Below are positions 1-11,240 of a stretch of DNA of 64,000 nucleotides, one piece after another. Source of the DNA: Diploptera punctata (Eukaryota > Arthropoda > Insecta > Blattodea > Blaberidae); the NCBI GenBank assembly GCA_030220185.1, contig JASPKZ010002337.1, forward strand, positions 715,501 through 779,500, given 5' to 3'. The notes under the pieces are model-generated. The model ran no database searches. It saw nothing but the letters and a program-made list of their open reading frames with translations, and was not told where the DNA came from. The position numbers were made by a program, and so were the translations under genes. Each line of letters opens with the position of its first letter. The first letter of the stretch is position 1.

Positions 1-56
1 CAACACGCCAACACTGCGAGGAGTCCAAGTCCGGTGAACAAGAGCACCAGACCCAC
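1..56 (-). CDS. Candidate host-gene exon (partial, runs off window)
   Basis: Read on the minus strand, a strong polypyrimidine tract ending in TTTCAG (acceptor at 57-59) is followed by GC-rich sequence to the window edge. In the first frame it encodes VGLVLLFTGLGLLAVLAC, which looks like a membrane-spanning helix. All three frames are open over this short length, so the frame is not proven. The composition differs sharply from the AT-rich repeats beside it. If real, it is an internal exon of a minus-strand gene continuing beyond position 1. I cannot name the gene. Confidence 0.4.
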   Translation of the reverse strand, partial: MGLVLLFTGLGLLAVLAC

Positions 57-156
57 CTGAAAAAAAAGAAACATCATCAAGATCTTCATGTCATCAAGGA
101 ATTGCCTTCTGACACATTCCTTTGAATACAACATTGTTCACGCAAAATTCTCAAAT

Positions 157-706
157 ACTCACTGGCACTATCGAACCCGTAGGTTCATGGCCGCACGGAC
201 ATAAGCTCTCCATACATCCCTATCCTGAGCTAATGCTTTCCAATCATTCCCTGTATAATCTACTTCCCTCAAATCATAGTTAATGTTGTTCTCCCACCTC
301 ATTTTTGGTCTACCAACTGGGCGTTTTCCTTCTGGCTTTCCTACAAGAAGTTTCCATGCACGTCTTTCATTCCCCATACGCGCAACATGTCCTGCCCATC
401 GCAGTCTACGGGACTTAACTGTTCTTATTATATCTGGCTTCCTATAAAGACCATGTAGTTCATTGTTATGTAGTCTTCTCCATTCACCTGTCTGTTCATC
501 TCTCTTTGGTCCAAAAATTTTCCTAAGAACTTTATTCTCAAATACTCGTAATTTCCTTTCCTCCCTTAAAGTAAGAGTCCATGTTTCGCACCCATATAAT
601 ATAACTGGTAGAACAATAGTTTTATATATTTTCAGTTTAATGTTTTTTGAAAGGAGTTGGGACGTCAAGAGTCTCTGTAATACATAATATCATTTCCAGA
701 ATTGAG
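157..706 (-). mobile_element. LINE family A, 3' end copy
   Basis: The minus strand encodes the C-terminal tail of the family A LINE polyprotein over 168-668 in one open frame, from the LPVILYGCETWTL block through RRLRWAGHVARM and GKRPVGRPKMRWENN to a terminal RAAMNLRVR. The 3' end is the family hallmark, reading CCAGTGAGT on the minus strand at about 157-165. The 5' side stops within the RT-to-tail linker at about 706, so this is a 5'-truncated insertion. It lies head to head with the copy at 842-1560. Confidence 0.85.
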
Positions 707-841
707 TTTTGAAATATCGTCCTACATTCCTTTAAAGAATTGTGAACGAATCTAGCTACTGAGTTTGTTCTCATGAAAATATATAACAAAATATCATCGA
801 TCTTACTTATTAAGACACCGAAATTTACATAAATGCAATAA

Positions 842-1560
842 AAGTGGGACTGGAAGTAAAAACAAATAAAACTAAATATATGGTTACACACAGAAATACG
901 TTATATAATGGAAATTGACAATTAATAACAAATAAAATAAATTTTGACGATGTGGATGAATTCAAATACCTAGGAACAATAATCGCAAACAAGAATGAGA
1001 TGCACAAAGAAATTAAACATAGGCTCAATTCTCGAAATGCGTGCTATTATGAGTTACAGAGACCTTGAGGTCCCAACACCTTTCAAAAAACGTTAAACTG
1101 AAAATATATAAAACAGTTATTCTACCAGTTATATTATATGGATGTGAAACATGGACTCTTACTTTAATGGATGAAAGGTGTTTACGAGTATTTGAGAATT
1201 AAGTTCTTAGAAACATTTTGGACAGGTGAATGGAGAAAACTACATAACAGTGAACTACATGGTCTTTATAGGAAGCGAGATATAATAAGAACAGTTAAGT
1301 CTCGTAGATTGCGATGGGAAGGACATGTGGCAGGAATGGTGTATGAAAAACGTCCATGGAAGCTTCTTGAATGAAAACGAGGGAAAACGCTCAGTTAGTA
1401 GACCAAGAATGAGGTGGGAGTATATTATTAACCATGATTTGAGGGAAGTAGATTATACAGGGGATGATTGGAAAAAATTAGCTCCGGATAGGGATATATG
1501 GAGAGCTTATGTCGGCGAGGCCATGAACCTACGGATTCGATAGTGCCAGTGAGTTAGTTA
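842..1560 (+). mobile_element. LINE family A, 3' end copy, frame-broken
   Basis: Plus-strand copy beginning near the GLEVNINKTKYMVT block and ending at the tail CAGTGAGTTAGTTA. The protein is split by lesions around 1030-1200 and 1330-1375; pieces include the KSRRLRWEGHVAGM and REVDYTGDDWKKLAPDRD blocks. Together with the copy at 157-706 it forms a large inverted repeat. Confidence 0.85.
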
Positions 1561-1723
1561 AAAGCCTTATATGAAGGATGCAAGGAAAATACCACGTACG
1601 TCTTGCTGTTAGAAAGGCACATAATTTTTTTTATACATCCTTGGTACAGCACTACTCTTCTCAGGAAGAGATTTCAAGGTATGTTCGGTATGAAATGGTT
1701 GGCAGTTCCCTTGCAAGAATTTG

Positions 1724-2455
1724 TGACTGGAAGGAAACAACAATAAAACTAAATATATGTTCACACATAGAAATACGTTATATAATGGAAATGACAGCTA
1801 ATGACAAATGAGGGAAATTTTGAAGAAGTGGCTGATTTCTAATACCTAGGAGCAATAATTACAAACATGAATGAAATGTACAAAGAAATTAAACATAGGT
1901 TCAATTCTGGAAATGCATACTGTTATGCAATACAGAGACTCTTGTCGTCCAAACTAATCTCAAAAAATCATTAAACTGAAAATAAATAAAACTGTTATTC
2001 TACTAGTTACATTATATGGATGCGAAACACAGACTCTTAATTTAATGGAGGGGAAGTTTTTGAGCACTTGAGAATAAAGTTCTTAGGGAAATGTTGGACC
2101 AAAGAGAGATGAACAGACAGGAGAATGGAGAAGACTGTGTAACAGTGAGCTACATGGTGTTCACAGGAAACCAGATACATTAAAACAGTTAAGTCATGTA
2201 GACTGCGAAGGGCAGGACATGTGACACGAAGGGATTTTAAGAGGAACATGCAAACTTGTTTTAGGAAAATCAGAGCGAAAACGCCCAGTTAGTTGACCAA
2301 GGATGAGGTGGGAGAATAACATTAACTATGATTCGAGGGAAGTAGATTATACAGAGGATGATTGGAAAATATTAGCTCAGGATAGGGATGCCATGAGATC
2401 ATACGCCCTTGCGGCCATGAACCTACAGGATTGATAATACCAGTGAGTTTGTTTA
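1724..2455 (+). mobile_element. LINE family A, heavily decayed 3' end copy
   Basis: Same segment as the copy at 842-1560, with many more substitutions and stops. Nucleotide landmarks remain: the ACTGGAAG start, the ATGGATGCGAAACA block, GTAGATTATACAG, and the CCAGTGAGT end at about 2440. Confidence 0.8.
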
Positions 2456-2535
2456 AAATCAGACAATAATTAGACTGTCTAGGGAATTCGCTCAGTTTAC
2501 CCATTTTCTGCGAGACGGGGTTTCTTCATTATTCA

Positions 2536-3330
2536 CTAGCTAATTCCCGGCGTGCGCTGCTACACCTAAATAAATGAACATTAATGTGCTTTCATGTTTA
2601 CTTGAATAAGTAAAAGGAAAAATTTATATCGTAATTATTTTTAGATACCCCGTGCTGTTTACCCGACGTTGTCCGGGAATCTACTCATCCCGATCTTCTT
2701 GGCATAAATGAGCTGAAAGACAAAAATTAATGTAATTCTTATGATTAGTTGAATAAGTGAAATGAAAAATAATTATAAATGTATATCGTAATTATTTTAA
2801 GATTCCCCATACCGATTACCCGGTCTTGCCCGGAAATCTACTTATCTCGATCTTCTTGGCATAAATGAGCTGAAAGACAAAATTCGTTATTGTGAGTTAT
2901 CCGTAAAAGAATACCCGTCATGTGGCTACTATGCTTGCACAGGAATCTACGTACTTGTCTTGATCTTCTTGGCATCAATGAGAGACAAAAATAGTTATTG
3001 TGAGTTATCCGTAAGAGATAAACATATGCTGTCGCGTACTTTTTTGTAGCGCTTTTTGAGATATTCGGTTCTGTGTACATTAATTTTGTGTATTTGTTAT
3101 AGTTTAGGCAGCGTAAGTCATTTAAGCGTCCAAAGAGCTACTTTTTTCACGTTTTCCACTTTAAAGGACGATTTTTAAATATGTAGGAGTTGAGTATCAC
3201 GACTCTCTTATAGCCTATGTTCATCCCGGGAATCTCCTGAACATTTTGCAAAAAGCCCCGTCACAATCGGATCAACGGGATGGCCGCGCATAAAGTATAA
3301 ACAAACATACATTATTTTTTATATATTAGA
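2536..3330 (-). mobile_element. Non-autonomous Helitron, full length
   Basis: On the minus strand it begins TCTAATATATAAAA (position 3330 downward) after an A and ends in CTAG (2539 to 2536) before a T, the A|T insertion signature of Helitrons. A CAGCGCACGCCG-type hairpin lies a few bases before the CTAG end. About 795 bp with no Rep/helicase coding. Internal short duplications contain the GAGCTGAAAGACAAAA and GATCTTCTTGGCAT motifs. The same family is present at 10668, 11813, 16973 and 44229. Confidence 0.8.
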
Positions 3331-3677
3331 TTTGAAACAATACCAATGTTTCAGTCTCTTTAAAAATAATAATTCCGGATTTAAATAGAGTGTACATTAC
3401 GACTGCTGGAATTCTAGATGCAAACATCGTAAAAGTTTATATTGTGGATAAAACTGTGTTACTAATGGGTTTGTGTGTACCGGGGCAGAGCGGGTGATGA
3501 AGGTGGTAAATTCAAATGTTTAGCTACGTTATTTTCACACGGACGCCATTTGTTATCACAACTAAATTACATCCGCATCTCCTATGATGTACTTCTCCAG
3601 TGTGGGCCACACTATATCATCTGGACAAGTAAAGTGTCAGTGGCGAGTCATTTTCATCAGCAACAAAACTGTAGACA

Positions 3678-4350
3678 TTTAACTCATGCCCCAAATGGGA
3701 GTCAATGACCAATCACGTTTCAATGCATTTTGTTTTTCCAATCACAGTCATGTTTCACCTCGCTCTTTATCGAATTCTCTTTACCAGCTCCTACTTTTGT
3801 TGTAAAGAAAGTTCTTCCTTTTTTAATATTCTGAACAGGCCAGAGCATTATTTTGCAGTGATTGACTCTCCAACAAATACATTGAAGAATATCAAATAAT
3901 GAACAGATCCCTTCGAACTATACATTTGATAATTGCATATTCAATAATTGTATTTTAAATAATGATTTTACTGAGTTGTTTACTAAAAATAATGTAATAA
4001 CCTATAATGTTGTTTATAATATAGAGTTTGATGTGTTTCATTTTTCCTTGACTAGGGTGCATTCTTACAATATTGCGATCCTATTTGGCAATAATAATAT
4101 GATAAAGTTGCAGTGAATAAACAAATGAAGCACAACCACACATTTCTGATTTGTTTTCAAACATCACCGTATAAATTAAATATATACATATTTTAAAATA
4201 CCGGTAACTATATTTAAATAATGATTTTCGAGTAAACAGCTTACTTTTATTCGTTGAATAATCCTAACAAATGCCACTCTTGATTTCCAAATCCTCTAGA
4301 AAATTTACTTCGTGACTTGTAAATTTGGAAATCACTCGTGACATTACTTA
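3678..4350 (+). repeat. Repeat family P, near full length
   Basis: A 670-bp repeat running from ATTTAACTCATGCCCCAAAT to a CGTGACATTACTTA terminus. Other copies are at 8449-9012, 12991-13568 and 13690-14336, plus a deleted one at 24818-24974. The two termini form a short imperfect inverted repeat (ACTCATGCCCCAAATG against AGTAATGCCACGAGTG), and a subterminal palindrome around TTTCCAAAT lies near the 3' end. No transposase is visible. It is probably a non-autonomous DNA element; the superfamily is unknown. Confidence 0.7.
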
Positions 4351-4363
4351 CGAAAAACAAATA

Positions 4364-5014
4364 CACCGTGTCCACAAATATACTTTCATACGTCACTTTG
4401 GACAATTGTATCTAAATGGAATTGGTGACAATCAAAAGAGAAACTCAAAACGTTTTTGCTATACCTCATAGATATTGAGTGACGCTGCAGACATCTAAAT
4501 ATCTATATATCCAACAATGAACCCACATCGACCACAAAAAAAAAATGATAATAATAAGTTGAAATAAGCACACACCGTGCATGGAGGTAAGACCTTACTT
4601 GTCTTTACTATACGCTGCGGAGGACTTCTATGCAACGTGTGCAATGCAAGATAGGACCTGGACGGAAGCTAATCATGAAATGCGACACGCGACGACAAAA
4701 TTGGCAACCCATGGCTTTCATCACAAGGTGTGCAGCAACAAGACCAACCACGAACCAAGTGACAAGTGTGTGTGTATATTATGCTAGGAATTGTGTCACA
4801 GATACCATATTATAAAGTGTAAGAATAGACAAAAAATGATTAAATTTAGTTTATTTTCTGTATTGTTGTCCATTATTCTTCATTGTTGACATTGTTAATA
4901 CGCACAAAACGTTTTGAATGTCTCTTTTGATTGTAACCAATTTAATTTAGATACGATTATCCAAAGCGACGTAATAGTAGTTTAAAGTATGATACTATAT
5001 TTGCGGACACGGTG
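4364..5014. mobile_element. Non-autonomous Tc1/mariner-like element, TA target duplication
   Basis: TA-flanked element with inverted termini of about 95 bp beginning CACCGTGTCCACAAATA on the left and, inverted, CACCGTGTCCGCAAATA on the right. The inner TIR includes AATCAAAAGAGA and CAAAACGTTTT. The interior (about 4480-4890) shows no convincing transposase. It abuts the repeat P copy ending at 4350. Confidence 0.75.
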
Positions 5015-5059
5015 TATTTAAAAACATAAAGTGAAATAAAGGTTTATAAAACATGTTTA

Positions 5060-5410
5060 CGACCAATAATGACATAAGGTGCGAATACAAGAGCAGATAC
5101 TAGTCAAATAAAACAACTCATGAGAACAGCAGAAATTAATACTTTAAGAGCCATAGTAAACAGAACAAGACTTGACAAAAAGTCAGGAACTAGGATGTGA
5201 GGGTGAAATGCAATATCATAGATGTTGAGACATTTATTACAGCAAGGAAAAGGGAAAGGAATGCTCACGTGAACAGAGCTGACGATACGAGGCTTATTAA
5301 AGCAGCGAATAGCCTACATCCTAAAGGAAAAAGAGAAGTGGGCAGACCCCTCAAGAAATGTAATAAAATTGATATAGTGTGTGTAAATAAACAGACGTAC
5401 GCCTATAGAA
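5060..5410 (+). mobile_element. LINE fragment (family J), C-terminal tail
   Basis: Translated pieces follow the usual order of a LINE C-terminal tail: TRADTSQIKQLMRTAEINTL, then a lesion near 5190, then RKRERNAHVNRADDTRLIKA and GKREVGRPLKK. The R-N-H-V-N-R and GRP-x-K motifs are characteristic of APE-type LINE tails. Not close to family A. 5'-truncated and frame-broken. Confidence 0.6.
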
Positions 5411-5755
5411 AAGAAGAAGAAGAAGACATTGTCTCATAAGTCGAGTCCGGATTTGTATGTAATTAAAAGAGGGAGCATTTTAGTTCCCGAAAGAACATAT
5501 GAGCTGGTAGTTCTTCCTAGTATACGTCTGATGTAAGAAAGATGTACATGTAGATAGCACTGCAAAATGTGTTCGCATTGTACAATACTGGTAATTTAGT
5601 AACAAATTCGCATATGATAGTTATTTTCCATTATTATTATGCACCGAATTATATCTTCCATAGCTCTACGAAGCATGCTTCTAAAATAAAAGTTTGAAAT
5701 TCAGCCTTCCAGGTAATCTTAACCGATAACTTTCCAAACGTGTTCGAGAACCAGA
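5411..5755. other. No recognised feature
   Basis: AT-rich sequence without a credible reading frame. GAGTCCGGATTTGTATGT at about 5444 matches the terminus of the TIR MITE at 22411-22643, so a decayed copy may begin here, but I do not see its other end. Confidence 0.4.
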
Positions 5756-5998
5756 ATGCCCCGTCTAGTAATTAGATTGTTTTCCCCGGTATGTAAGTAT
5801 TGTTGGATGGAGAAAATCCATGGTACAGACATGCCCAGATTTGAGAAGTTATCTTCTTACCACAATATTGACACTAGGGCACAAGATAACAGTCTGCTAA
5901 TAATCCCTCTTAATAGCACTACCTGTTATTCTACTTTATTATATACAACTTTCCTCATTAGAGGATTGCCTCTAGGACAAAGTGATACAGACAATTAA
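5756..5998 (+). mobile_element. CR1/Jockey-like LINE C-terminal fragment
   Basis: The open stretch contains HNIDTRAQDNSLLIIPLNST followed by a YSTLLYTTFLIRGLP-like end. This resembles the HNxxTR...S...P...T...S... then WNSLP pattern at the C-terminus of CR1/Jockey-type LINEs. Only this short segment is visible and the family is uncertain. Confidence 0.45.
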
Positions 5999-6177
5999 TT
6001 TTCGAAATTGATGAAATATATTATGTAAATACATTAAACATTTTTCAAATTGTTATTGAAGTATACATACTATAATGTAGAAATTTTGTAAAGATGGTTT
6101 CTTAAAATTGAAATTGATCCTCTAAGGGCAGCGATGGCAATTTTAGAAAGATACACTCTGTCAAAATATAAGAAATT

Positions 6178-6490
6178 CCAAAATTAAGCTATGAATCCTG
6201 GTATAGTACATCTTGCCCCAATCATCAATCCTGTGACAGTTATACTATCTAATTGGTATTTATCTTTGTAATAGTCAATTGTTGGCTCATATATGGCTTT
6301 CTTTTCAGAGTCTCAAAACGGATTGTGGGATCCAATATCATACCAATTTTAGATGATGGTCTAAATGCAATAATATCTATTCGTCTATTACTTCCATTAG
6401 TGGCCTCACCATGAACTTCCTCATAAACTGTATGTCCACAATCTCGCAAGGCTTCTGCCACCATGTTTCGAATAGTGTAGCCTCTGCCCA
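6178..6490 (-). mobile_element. R2-like LINE C-terminal restriction-type endonuclease fragment
   Basis: The minus strand encodes NMVAEALRDCGHTVYEEVHG, then RRIDIIAFRPSSKIGMILD and PTIRFE. After a frameshift it continues as an IYEPTIDYYKDKY-like segment and a GLMIGARCTIPGF-like end. This matches the PD-(D/E)XK restriction-like endonuclease tail of R2/NeSL-type elements as I recall it, with the RxDI and DPTIRFE acidic positions retained. 5'-truncated and frameshifted. A CR1-like tail starts at its 5' boundary. Confidence 0.65.
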
Positions 6491-6860
6491 CTCCAGGAAT
6501 TTCCTTCCTCGGGATATCAGGGATTGCCGCACATTTGGTACTTTTAAGTCACGCTTATACAGTTACCTGTTGTCAAATAATTATTTTTTCTCTATAGTTA
6601 AATTTATTCTATGTCATTAATTTTTTCTCATTTTTTCTATCTTGTATATTTTATATTTAATTTGTTAAAACTAGACTAGATTCAAAATATATTGTAAATA
6701 ATAATTATATTGTAGACATACTATGTAATATTTATTTTTATTGTAACTAAATGTAGGAATCGTTTTTGTATTTTTTAACGTGGTTGAGTGGTACACAAGA
6801 CTTTAAGCTCCTAACTCTGCCAGGTAAAACAAAACTAATATTATTATATTACTATTAAAT
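6470..6860 (+). mobile_element. CR1/Jockey-like LINE 3' end
   Basis: Encodes RNFLPRDIRDCRTFGTFKSR, the WNSLP...FK-type C-terminus, followed by a 3' UTR ending AACTCTGCCAGGTAAAACAA and a short ATTATTATT run. A closely similar 3' end is at 18410-18815 and a related copy is at 19800-20575. Confidence 0.7.
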
Positions 6861-7470
6861 TCCCAATTAATACTTCTAGATATTATTTTATTCAATAATA
6901 AATATGTATATACATCATACATCCCTCATGGAGACATGCGCGCTCTCCTTGGGATGGTTTCTTTACGAACTTAATTTAGTTATGCTTAAAATTAAAAGAA
7001 GGTGGACGAATCTTTATCCTCACCTTCATCTTAATATAATAATTTTATTTTAACTCATTTGAGTTTATATGATACTTGCATATTATTTCGCAGTATACAC
7101 GTTATATAATTCACTTTTACATGCAATTTAGGCACCAAGAAGTCGGGCCTGATGTCATTAATATTCACATTAAGACTCATCTGCGATCTGTGGAATTTGT
7201 ACCACGGGACGCCACAGTTTCACGTCACTTTAACACATCAGCAATAATGCATGGTTGGTACTCTATGTTTCTGTTTCACTTATATTGGAGGCAGCAATTA
7301 AATATCAATTTTTATATTTGACGTCCCAGTAAATGCGGGCAACTCTGATAATCTCAGAGCTGACAAACAAAGAACACTAACTACCGAACCTTCTAGAAAA
7401 TACCGCCCACAGGGCTTATAATGACGCTGCATTCCTTTGTCAAATCAGTCGAGGGAAAATGATTAACTGA
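6861..7470. other. No recognised feature
   Basis: About 600 bp between LINE tails with short open frames that carry no motif I recognise. The right edge is the 12-bp target duplication GCAACTACTATG of the LINE A insertion that follows. Confidence 0.4.
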
Positions 7471-7482
7471 GCAACTACTATG

Positions 7483-7912
7483 AAGAGAGGAAAGGAGATT
7501 ACGAGTATTTGAGAATAAAGTTCTTAGGGGAATTTTTGAACCAAAGAGAGATGAACAGACAGGTGTATGGAGAAGACTGCATAACAGTGAATTACATGGT
7601 CTTTATAGGAATCCAGATATAATGAGAACAGTTAAGTCTCGTAGACTGCGATGGGCAGGACATGTGGCACGAATGGGGAATGAAAGACGTGCATGGAAGC
7701 TTCTTGTAGGAAAATCAGAGGGAAAACACCCAGTTGGTAGACCAAGAATGAGGTGGGAGAATAACATTAACTATGATTTGAGGGAAGTAGATTATACAGG
7801 GGATGATTGGAAAACATTGGCTCAGGATAGGGATATATGGCGAGCTTATATTCGCGCGGCCATGAACCTACGGGTTCGATAGTGCCAGTGAGTTTTTAGT
7901 TAGTTAGTTAGG
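7483..7912 (+). mobile_element. LINE family A insertion with 12-bp target duplication
   Basis: 5'-truncated copy starting in the VLR/KIFGPKRDEQT region and ending with the tail GTTAGTTAGTTAG. GCAACTACTATG occurs at 7471-7482 and again at 7913-7924, an exact target-site duplication fixing both boundaries. The frame over 7622-7882 is open (RRLRWAGHVARM to RAAMNLRVR), so this is one of the younger copies. Confidence 0.92.
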
Positions 7913-8149
7913 GCAACTACTATGTCCCTCGCTCCGTGTAAATTATATAAAGTGCAGTGAAAGTGACATAGCTTAAAATAAAATGATTAATTTACACTTA
8001 AGGAAAAATAAACCTAAATTATATGTGACGTGAATATACACTGAAGTGCGTTTTATTGCTTTTATAAATATTTTTATTTTCTAATTTTACCTATAGAAAT
8101 TATTTTTATAGCCTGTTATGTTTACGGTCCTCCGCTTGGCTTTATAGGT

Positions 8150-8390
8150 CCCTGAGCTCGGACTGCCAACCAGAAGGGCTGGATTGGACTGGAAGAAATA
8201 CCTAAGTCTGAAGTATATCCGGACAGACGCATCTCAGTGGTCGATCCTAAAATCAGAGTTGTTTGAAAAACACGTGCTATCAGTTCTACTGTATGGTAGG
8301 CAAATCTGGTTATTAAATAGGAAAATTAAATGTATGATGCAGATATGCCAACGAAAGATAGAGAGATATATTACAAGTGACAATTAAGGG
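8150..8390 (+). mobile_element. LINE fragment (family D), C-terminal region
   Basis: Open frame 8184-8387 has the FEKHVLSVLLYGRQIWLLNR block followed by QICQRKIERYI, matching the CVLPVLTYGSETW...QRKMERAML region just after the RT domain in many APE-type LINEs. Nothing recognisable upstream or downstream. Confidence 0.6.
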
Positions 8391-8448
8391 CAGAAAACAC
8401 AACGTATATATAAATTTTAACAAAATAGCCGTAAAATATAACACGACT

Positions 8449-9012
8449 ATTTAACACATGCCCCAAATGGTATCAATGACAAATCATGTTTCAATGAATT
8501 TTGTTTTACAACCGATGACAGTCATATTTCACCTGGCTCTTTATCGATTTCTCTTTATCAGCTCCTGCTTCTGTGATAAAGAAAACTCCTCCTTTTTAAT
8601 ATTCTGAACAGGTCAGAACATTATTGTTCTCCAACAAATACATTAAATATGGCAAATAATGCACAGATTCCTTGATTTTACTGAGTTGTTACTAAAAAAA
8701 TGAATAACCTATAATGTTGATTATAATATACAGTTTGACGTGTTTAATTATTTCTCCAATAGGGTGCATTCTTATAATATTGCGATCCTATTTGACAATA
8801 AATATAATGATGAAGATGCAGTGAATATACATAACCTCACATCGCCGTTTACATTAAATTTATAAATTTTTAAAATACTGGTAAATATATTTTAACAATG
8901 ATTTTCGAATGAACAGCTTAATTTTATTCGTTAAATAGCCCTAACAAATGCCACTCTTTATTTCCAAATCCTCTAGATAACTCAGAAATCACTCGTGGCA
9001 TTACTTATGATA
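8449..9012 (+). repeat. Repeat family P copy
   Basis: Same termini and internal order as 3678-4350, with small deletions. Begins ATTTAACACATGCCCCAAAT and ends GGCATTACTTATGATAAT. Confidence 0.7.
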
Positions 9013-9149
9013 ATTAATATAGAGAGAAAACAAAAGTAATGGCCTTTACACAGCAACATTTGTATAGATTAAAAAATACTTGAAAGAGTAAAGTCGTTTA
9101 CCTACCTTGAATATACATTACATACTTGGATGAAATAGAGGTATGAAAT

Positions 9150-9500
9150 AAAATTATTAATTTTAATAAAACCATGGGAATAATGCAATCAGGATTGAAA
9201 CCTTCGCTAGTCCAGAGAGATATCAGAGTTCGGCTACGATAAAAAAAACCTTAGCAATACCTGCACTTTGCTACGGCAGTGAGGAATGGACTTTGAGGTA
9301 ATGAGATTCATGAGATATATTAAATGGGATCATAAACGCAATGAAGATATCTTGACCGAACTACATTTAGTACCTGTCATTGAATACATACATAAATTCC
9401 AGAACAACTGGATGAATCATTTGCGACGAATGAGTCCCCAAAGCCATGCCTCCAACAGAGAAGATATCTCTGGGCCGTTCAAAGATACAAAATTCATTAG
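9150..9500 (+). mobile_element. LINE family C fragment
   Basis: Frames across 9170-9440 give a LAIPALCYGSEEWTL block, then WDHKRNEDILTELHLVPVIE and FQNNWMNHLRRM. This is the SEMRFLR...WDHKRNEDI...W..H..RM pattern of family C, seen more completely at 54300-54840. It becomes unrecognisable after 9450. Confidence 0.65.
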
Positions 9501-9544
9501 TTAGATCGTAACAGGCCAATAGGCCTAAGACTTGGTTGAATGAA

Positions 9545-9735
9545 CAAGAAAATAAACACAACGAGGACTTGAGAGATGCGACTGCTAGAGCAGTGTACAC
9601 GTGGCAGGAATGCGCGGAACCAGATGGACCTATAGGATAACCAAATGGGACATCAAAATCGGCAGAGAACTAGGTGGTCTGACACATTCACACAGCGGAT
9701 GGGGAAATAGTGGACGAGGGGATCAAGAAGCAGAG
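9545..9735 (+). mobile_element. LINE fragment (family M), GRP-W tail
   Basis: Contains RITKWDIKIGRELGG; shifted by one base it reads RQRTRWSDTFTQ followed by WTRGSRSRE. This order (W-x-P-x-x-G-R-x-x-G-R-P-x-x-R-W, then W-x-x-x-A-Q-D-R) is typical of the extreme C-terminus of LINE polyproteins. At least one frameshift. Confidence 0.5.
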
Positions 9736-9736
9736 A

Positions 9737-10010
9737 ATTTTCAAAATATAAAACGCACTCTGAAACAAATAGAATTAATGTAAAGGAGAATTATATAAAC
9801 AAAACATGACATAATAGATTAATACCAAACTCAAGAAGGTAATTACTAATATTAGGTACTAATATAATAAAAAAACAAATTTCGGAGAAAGTTTCAAAAT
9901 ATAAAACTCACTCAAACATACACAAAGAATTAATGCAGTGGAGAATGATATAACCAAAACAATATATAATAGAATAATACCAAACTGAATAAAGCAATTA
10001 AATACATTAC
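9737..10010 (+). repeat. Imperfect tandem duplication, about 156 bp
   Basis: TTCAAAATATAAAACGCACTC at 9737 recurs as TTCAAAATATAAAACTCACTC at 9893. The following 100 bp (ATATAACCAAAAC and AATAATACCAAACT blocks) are also shared. It overlaps the 3' end of the LINE M fragment. Confidence 0.6.
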
Positions 10011-10150
10011 AAAATTATAATATAAACCAAAATAGGTCAGCACCTATTTATTATATTTAGAAAATTAAACTAATTGTTTTCTTAAATCTATCTATGTTTA
10101 GTTTGTTAGATTTGGTTTGGATCTAATTAAATAAAAGCGCATTGCATATA

Positions 10151-10667
10151 CAGGGTTATTAAGAAAGAAGGAACAGATTTCAAACATCTATTTCATCCAA
10201 AATACAAACAATATAAACTCAATTTCAACGTTCCTAAAAAGAGAAAAGTTCAAATTTCACCATTTTATGCATTCAATATGAGCAATTATACGGAAAATAT
10301 CAAAACGGTGGCTCATTTCTTGCCACACACGAATCAGCTGGTCTCTAGTTATCAAATTCATAGCTTCGACAAATCGATGTCGCAGGTTTTTAAGAATATG
10401 AGGCATAGGGGGATAAAAACACGGTCTTTTACGAAAACCCCACAGATAAAAATCACATGGGGTTAGGTCGGGTGACCTGAGAGTCCACCGGTGATGAAAT
10501 TGATATTCTGTTCCTCTTCCATTCCGACGTCCTGGAATAGTGTTATTCAGGTAACGTGCGATGTGGTTAGAGAAATGCGGCCGTGATTGGAACTTCAAAC
10601 TCTTCTCTTTTTGTAGTTTGAAAGATATAAATGTTTGAAGTCTGTTCCTTCTTTCAGAATAGTCCTA
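10151..10667 (-). mobile_element. Deleted Tc1/mariner-like element with transposase C-terminus
   Basis: TA-flanked element. The left terminus CAGGGTTATTAAGAAAGAAG and the inverted right terminus TAGGACTATTCTGAAAGAAG share about 45 bp (GGAACAGA, TTCAAACAT). The minus strand 10257-10598 is open and encodes the end of a DDE transposase: LRSPDLTPCDFYLWGF carries the last catalytic aspartate, then NLRHRFVEAMNLI. The first catalytic aspartate and the DNA-binding domain are missing, so it is an internally deleted, non-autonomous copy inserted at the 5' end of a Helitron. Confidence 0.85.
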
Positions 10668-11240
10668 TATATAAAAAAACAAATGTCTGTACGTTTGTCC
10701 TTTACGCGTTGCCATACTGTTCATCCTATTATGATGTTTTTTTTGCAAAAGTTCCGGTGTTCCCGGAAAATAATATACTCAACCCCTTCACTCTTAAAAA
10801 TCGCCCTTTGTAGTGAAAACCTGAACAAAAAGTAGCTTTTTGGACGCTTAAATGGCTTATGCTGCCTAAACAATAACAAATACATGGAATTAATGTACAC
10901 ATAATTTAATATCTCAAAAGATTCTGCAAAAAAGTCCGCTACAGCATATGTTTATCTTTTACGGATAACTCACAATAATCATTTTTGTCTTTCATTGATG
11001 CCAGCGCACAGCGGGTATTCTTTTACGAGTAACTCACAATAACGAATTTTGTCTTTCAGCTCATTTGTGCCAAGAAGATGTGGATAAGTAGATTCCCGGG
11101 CATAGCCTGGTAATCAGCATGAGGTATCTAAAAGTAATTACGATGTAAATGAATAATCATGTTTCTTTTATTTATTCAACTAAACATAAAAACACATTAA
11201 TTTCAATTTTATAGGAGTAGCGCCGCACGACAGGTACTAG
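10668..11240 (+). mobile_element. Helitron copy, 5' end interrupted by mariner insertion
   Basis: Starts ATATAAAAAAACAAATG right after the mariner-like element and ends GTACTAG at 11240. Shares the GCCATACTGTTCATCC, GGCTTATGCTGCCTAAAC and GATTCCCGGGCA blocks with the copies at 2536, 11813 and 16973. The base after CTAG is C rather than T, so the 3' junction is altered or the end is slightly eroded. Confidence 0.7.
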
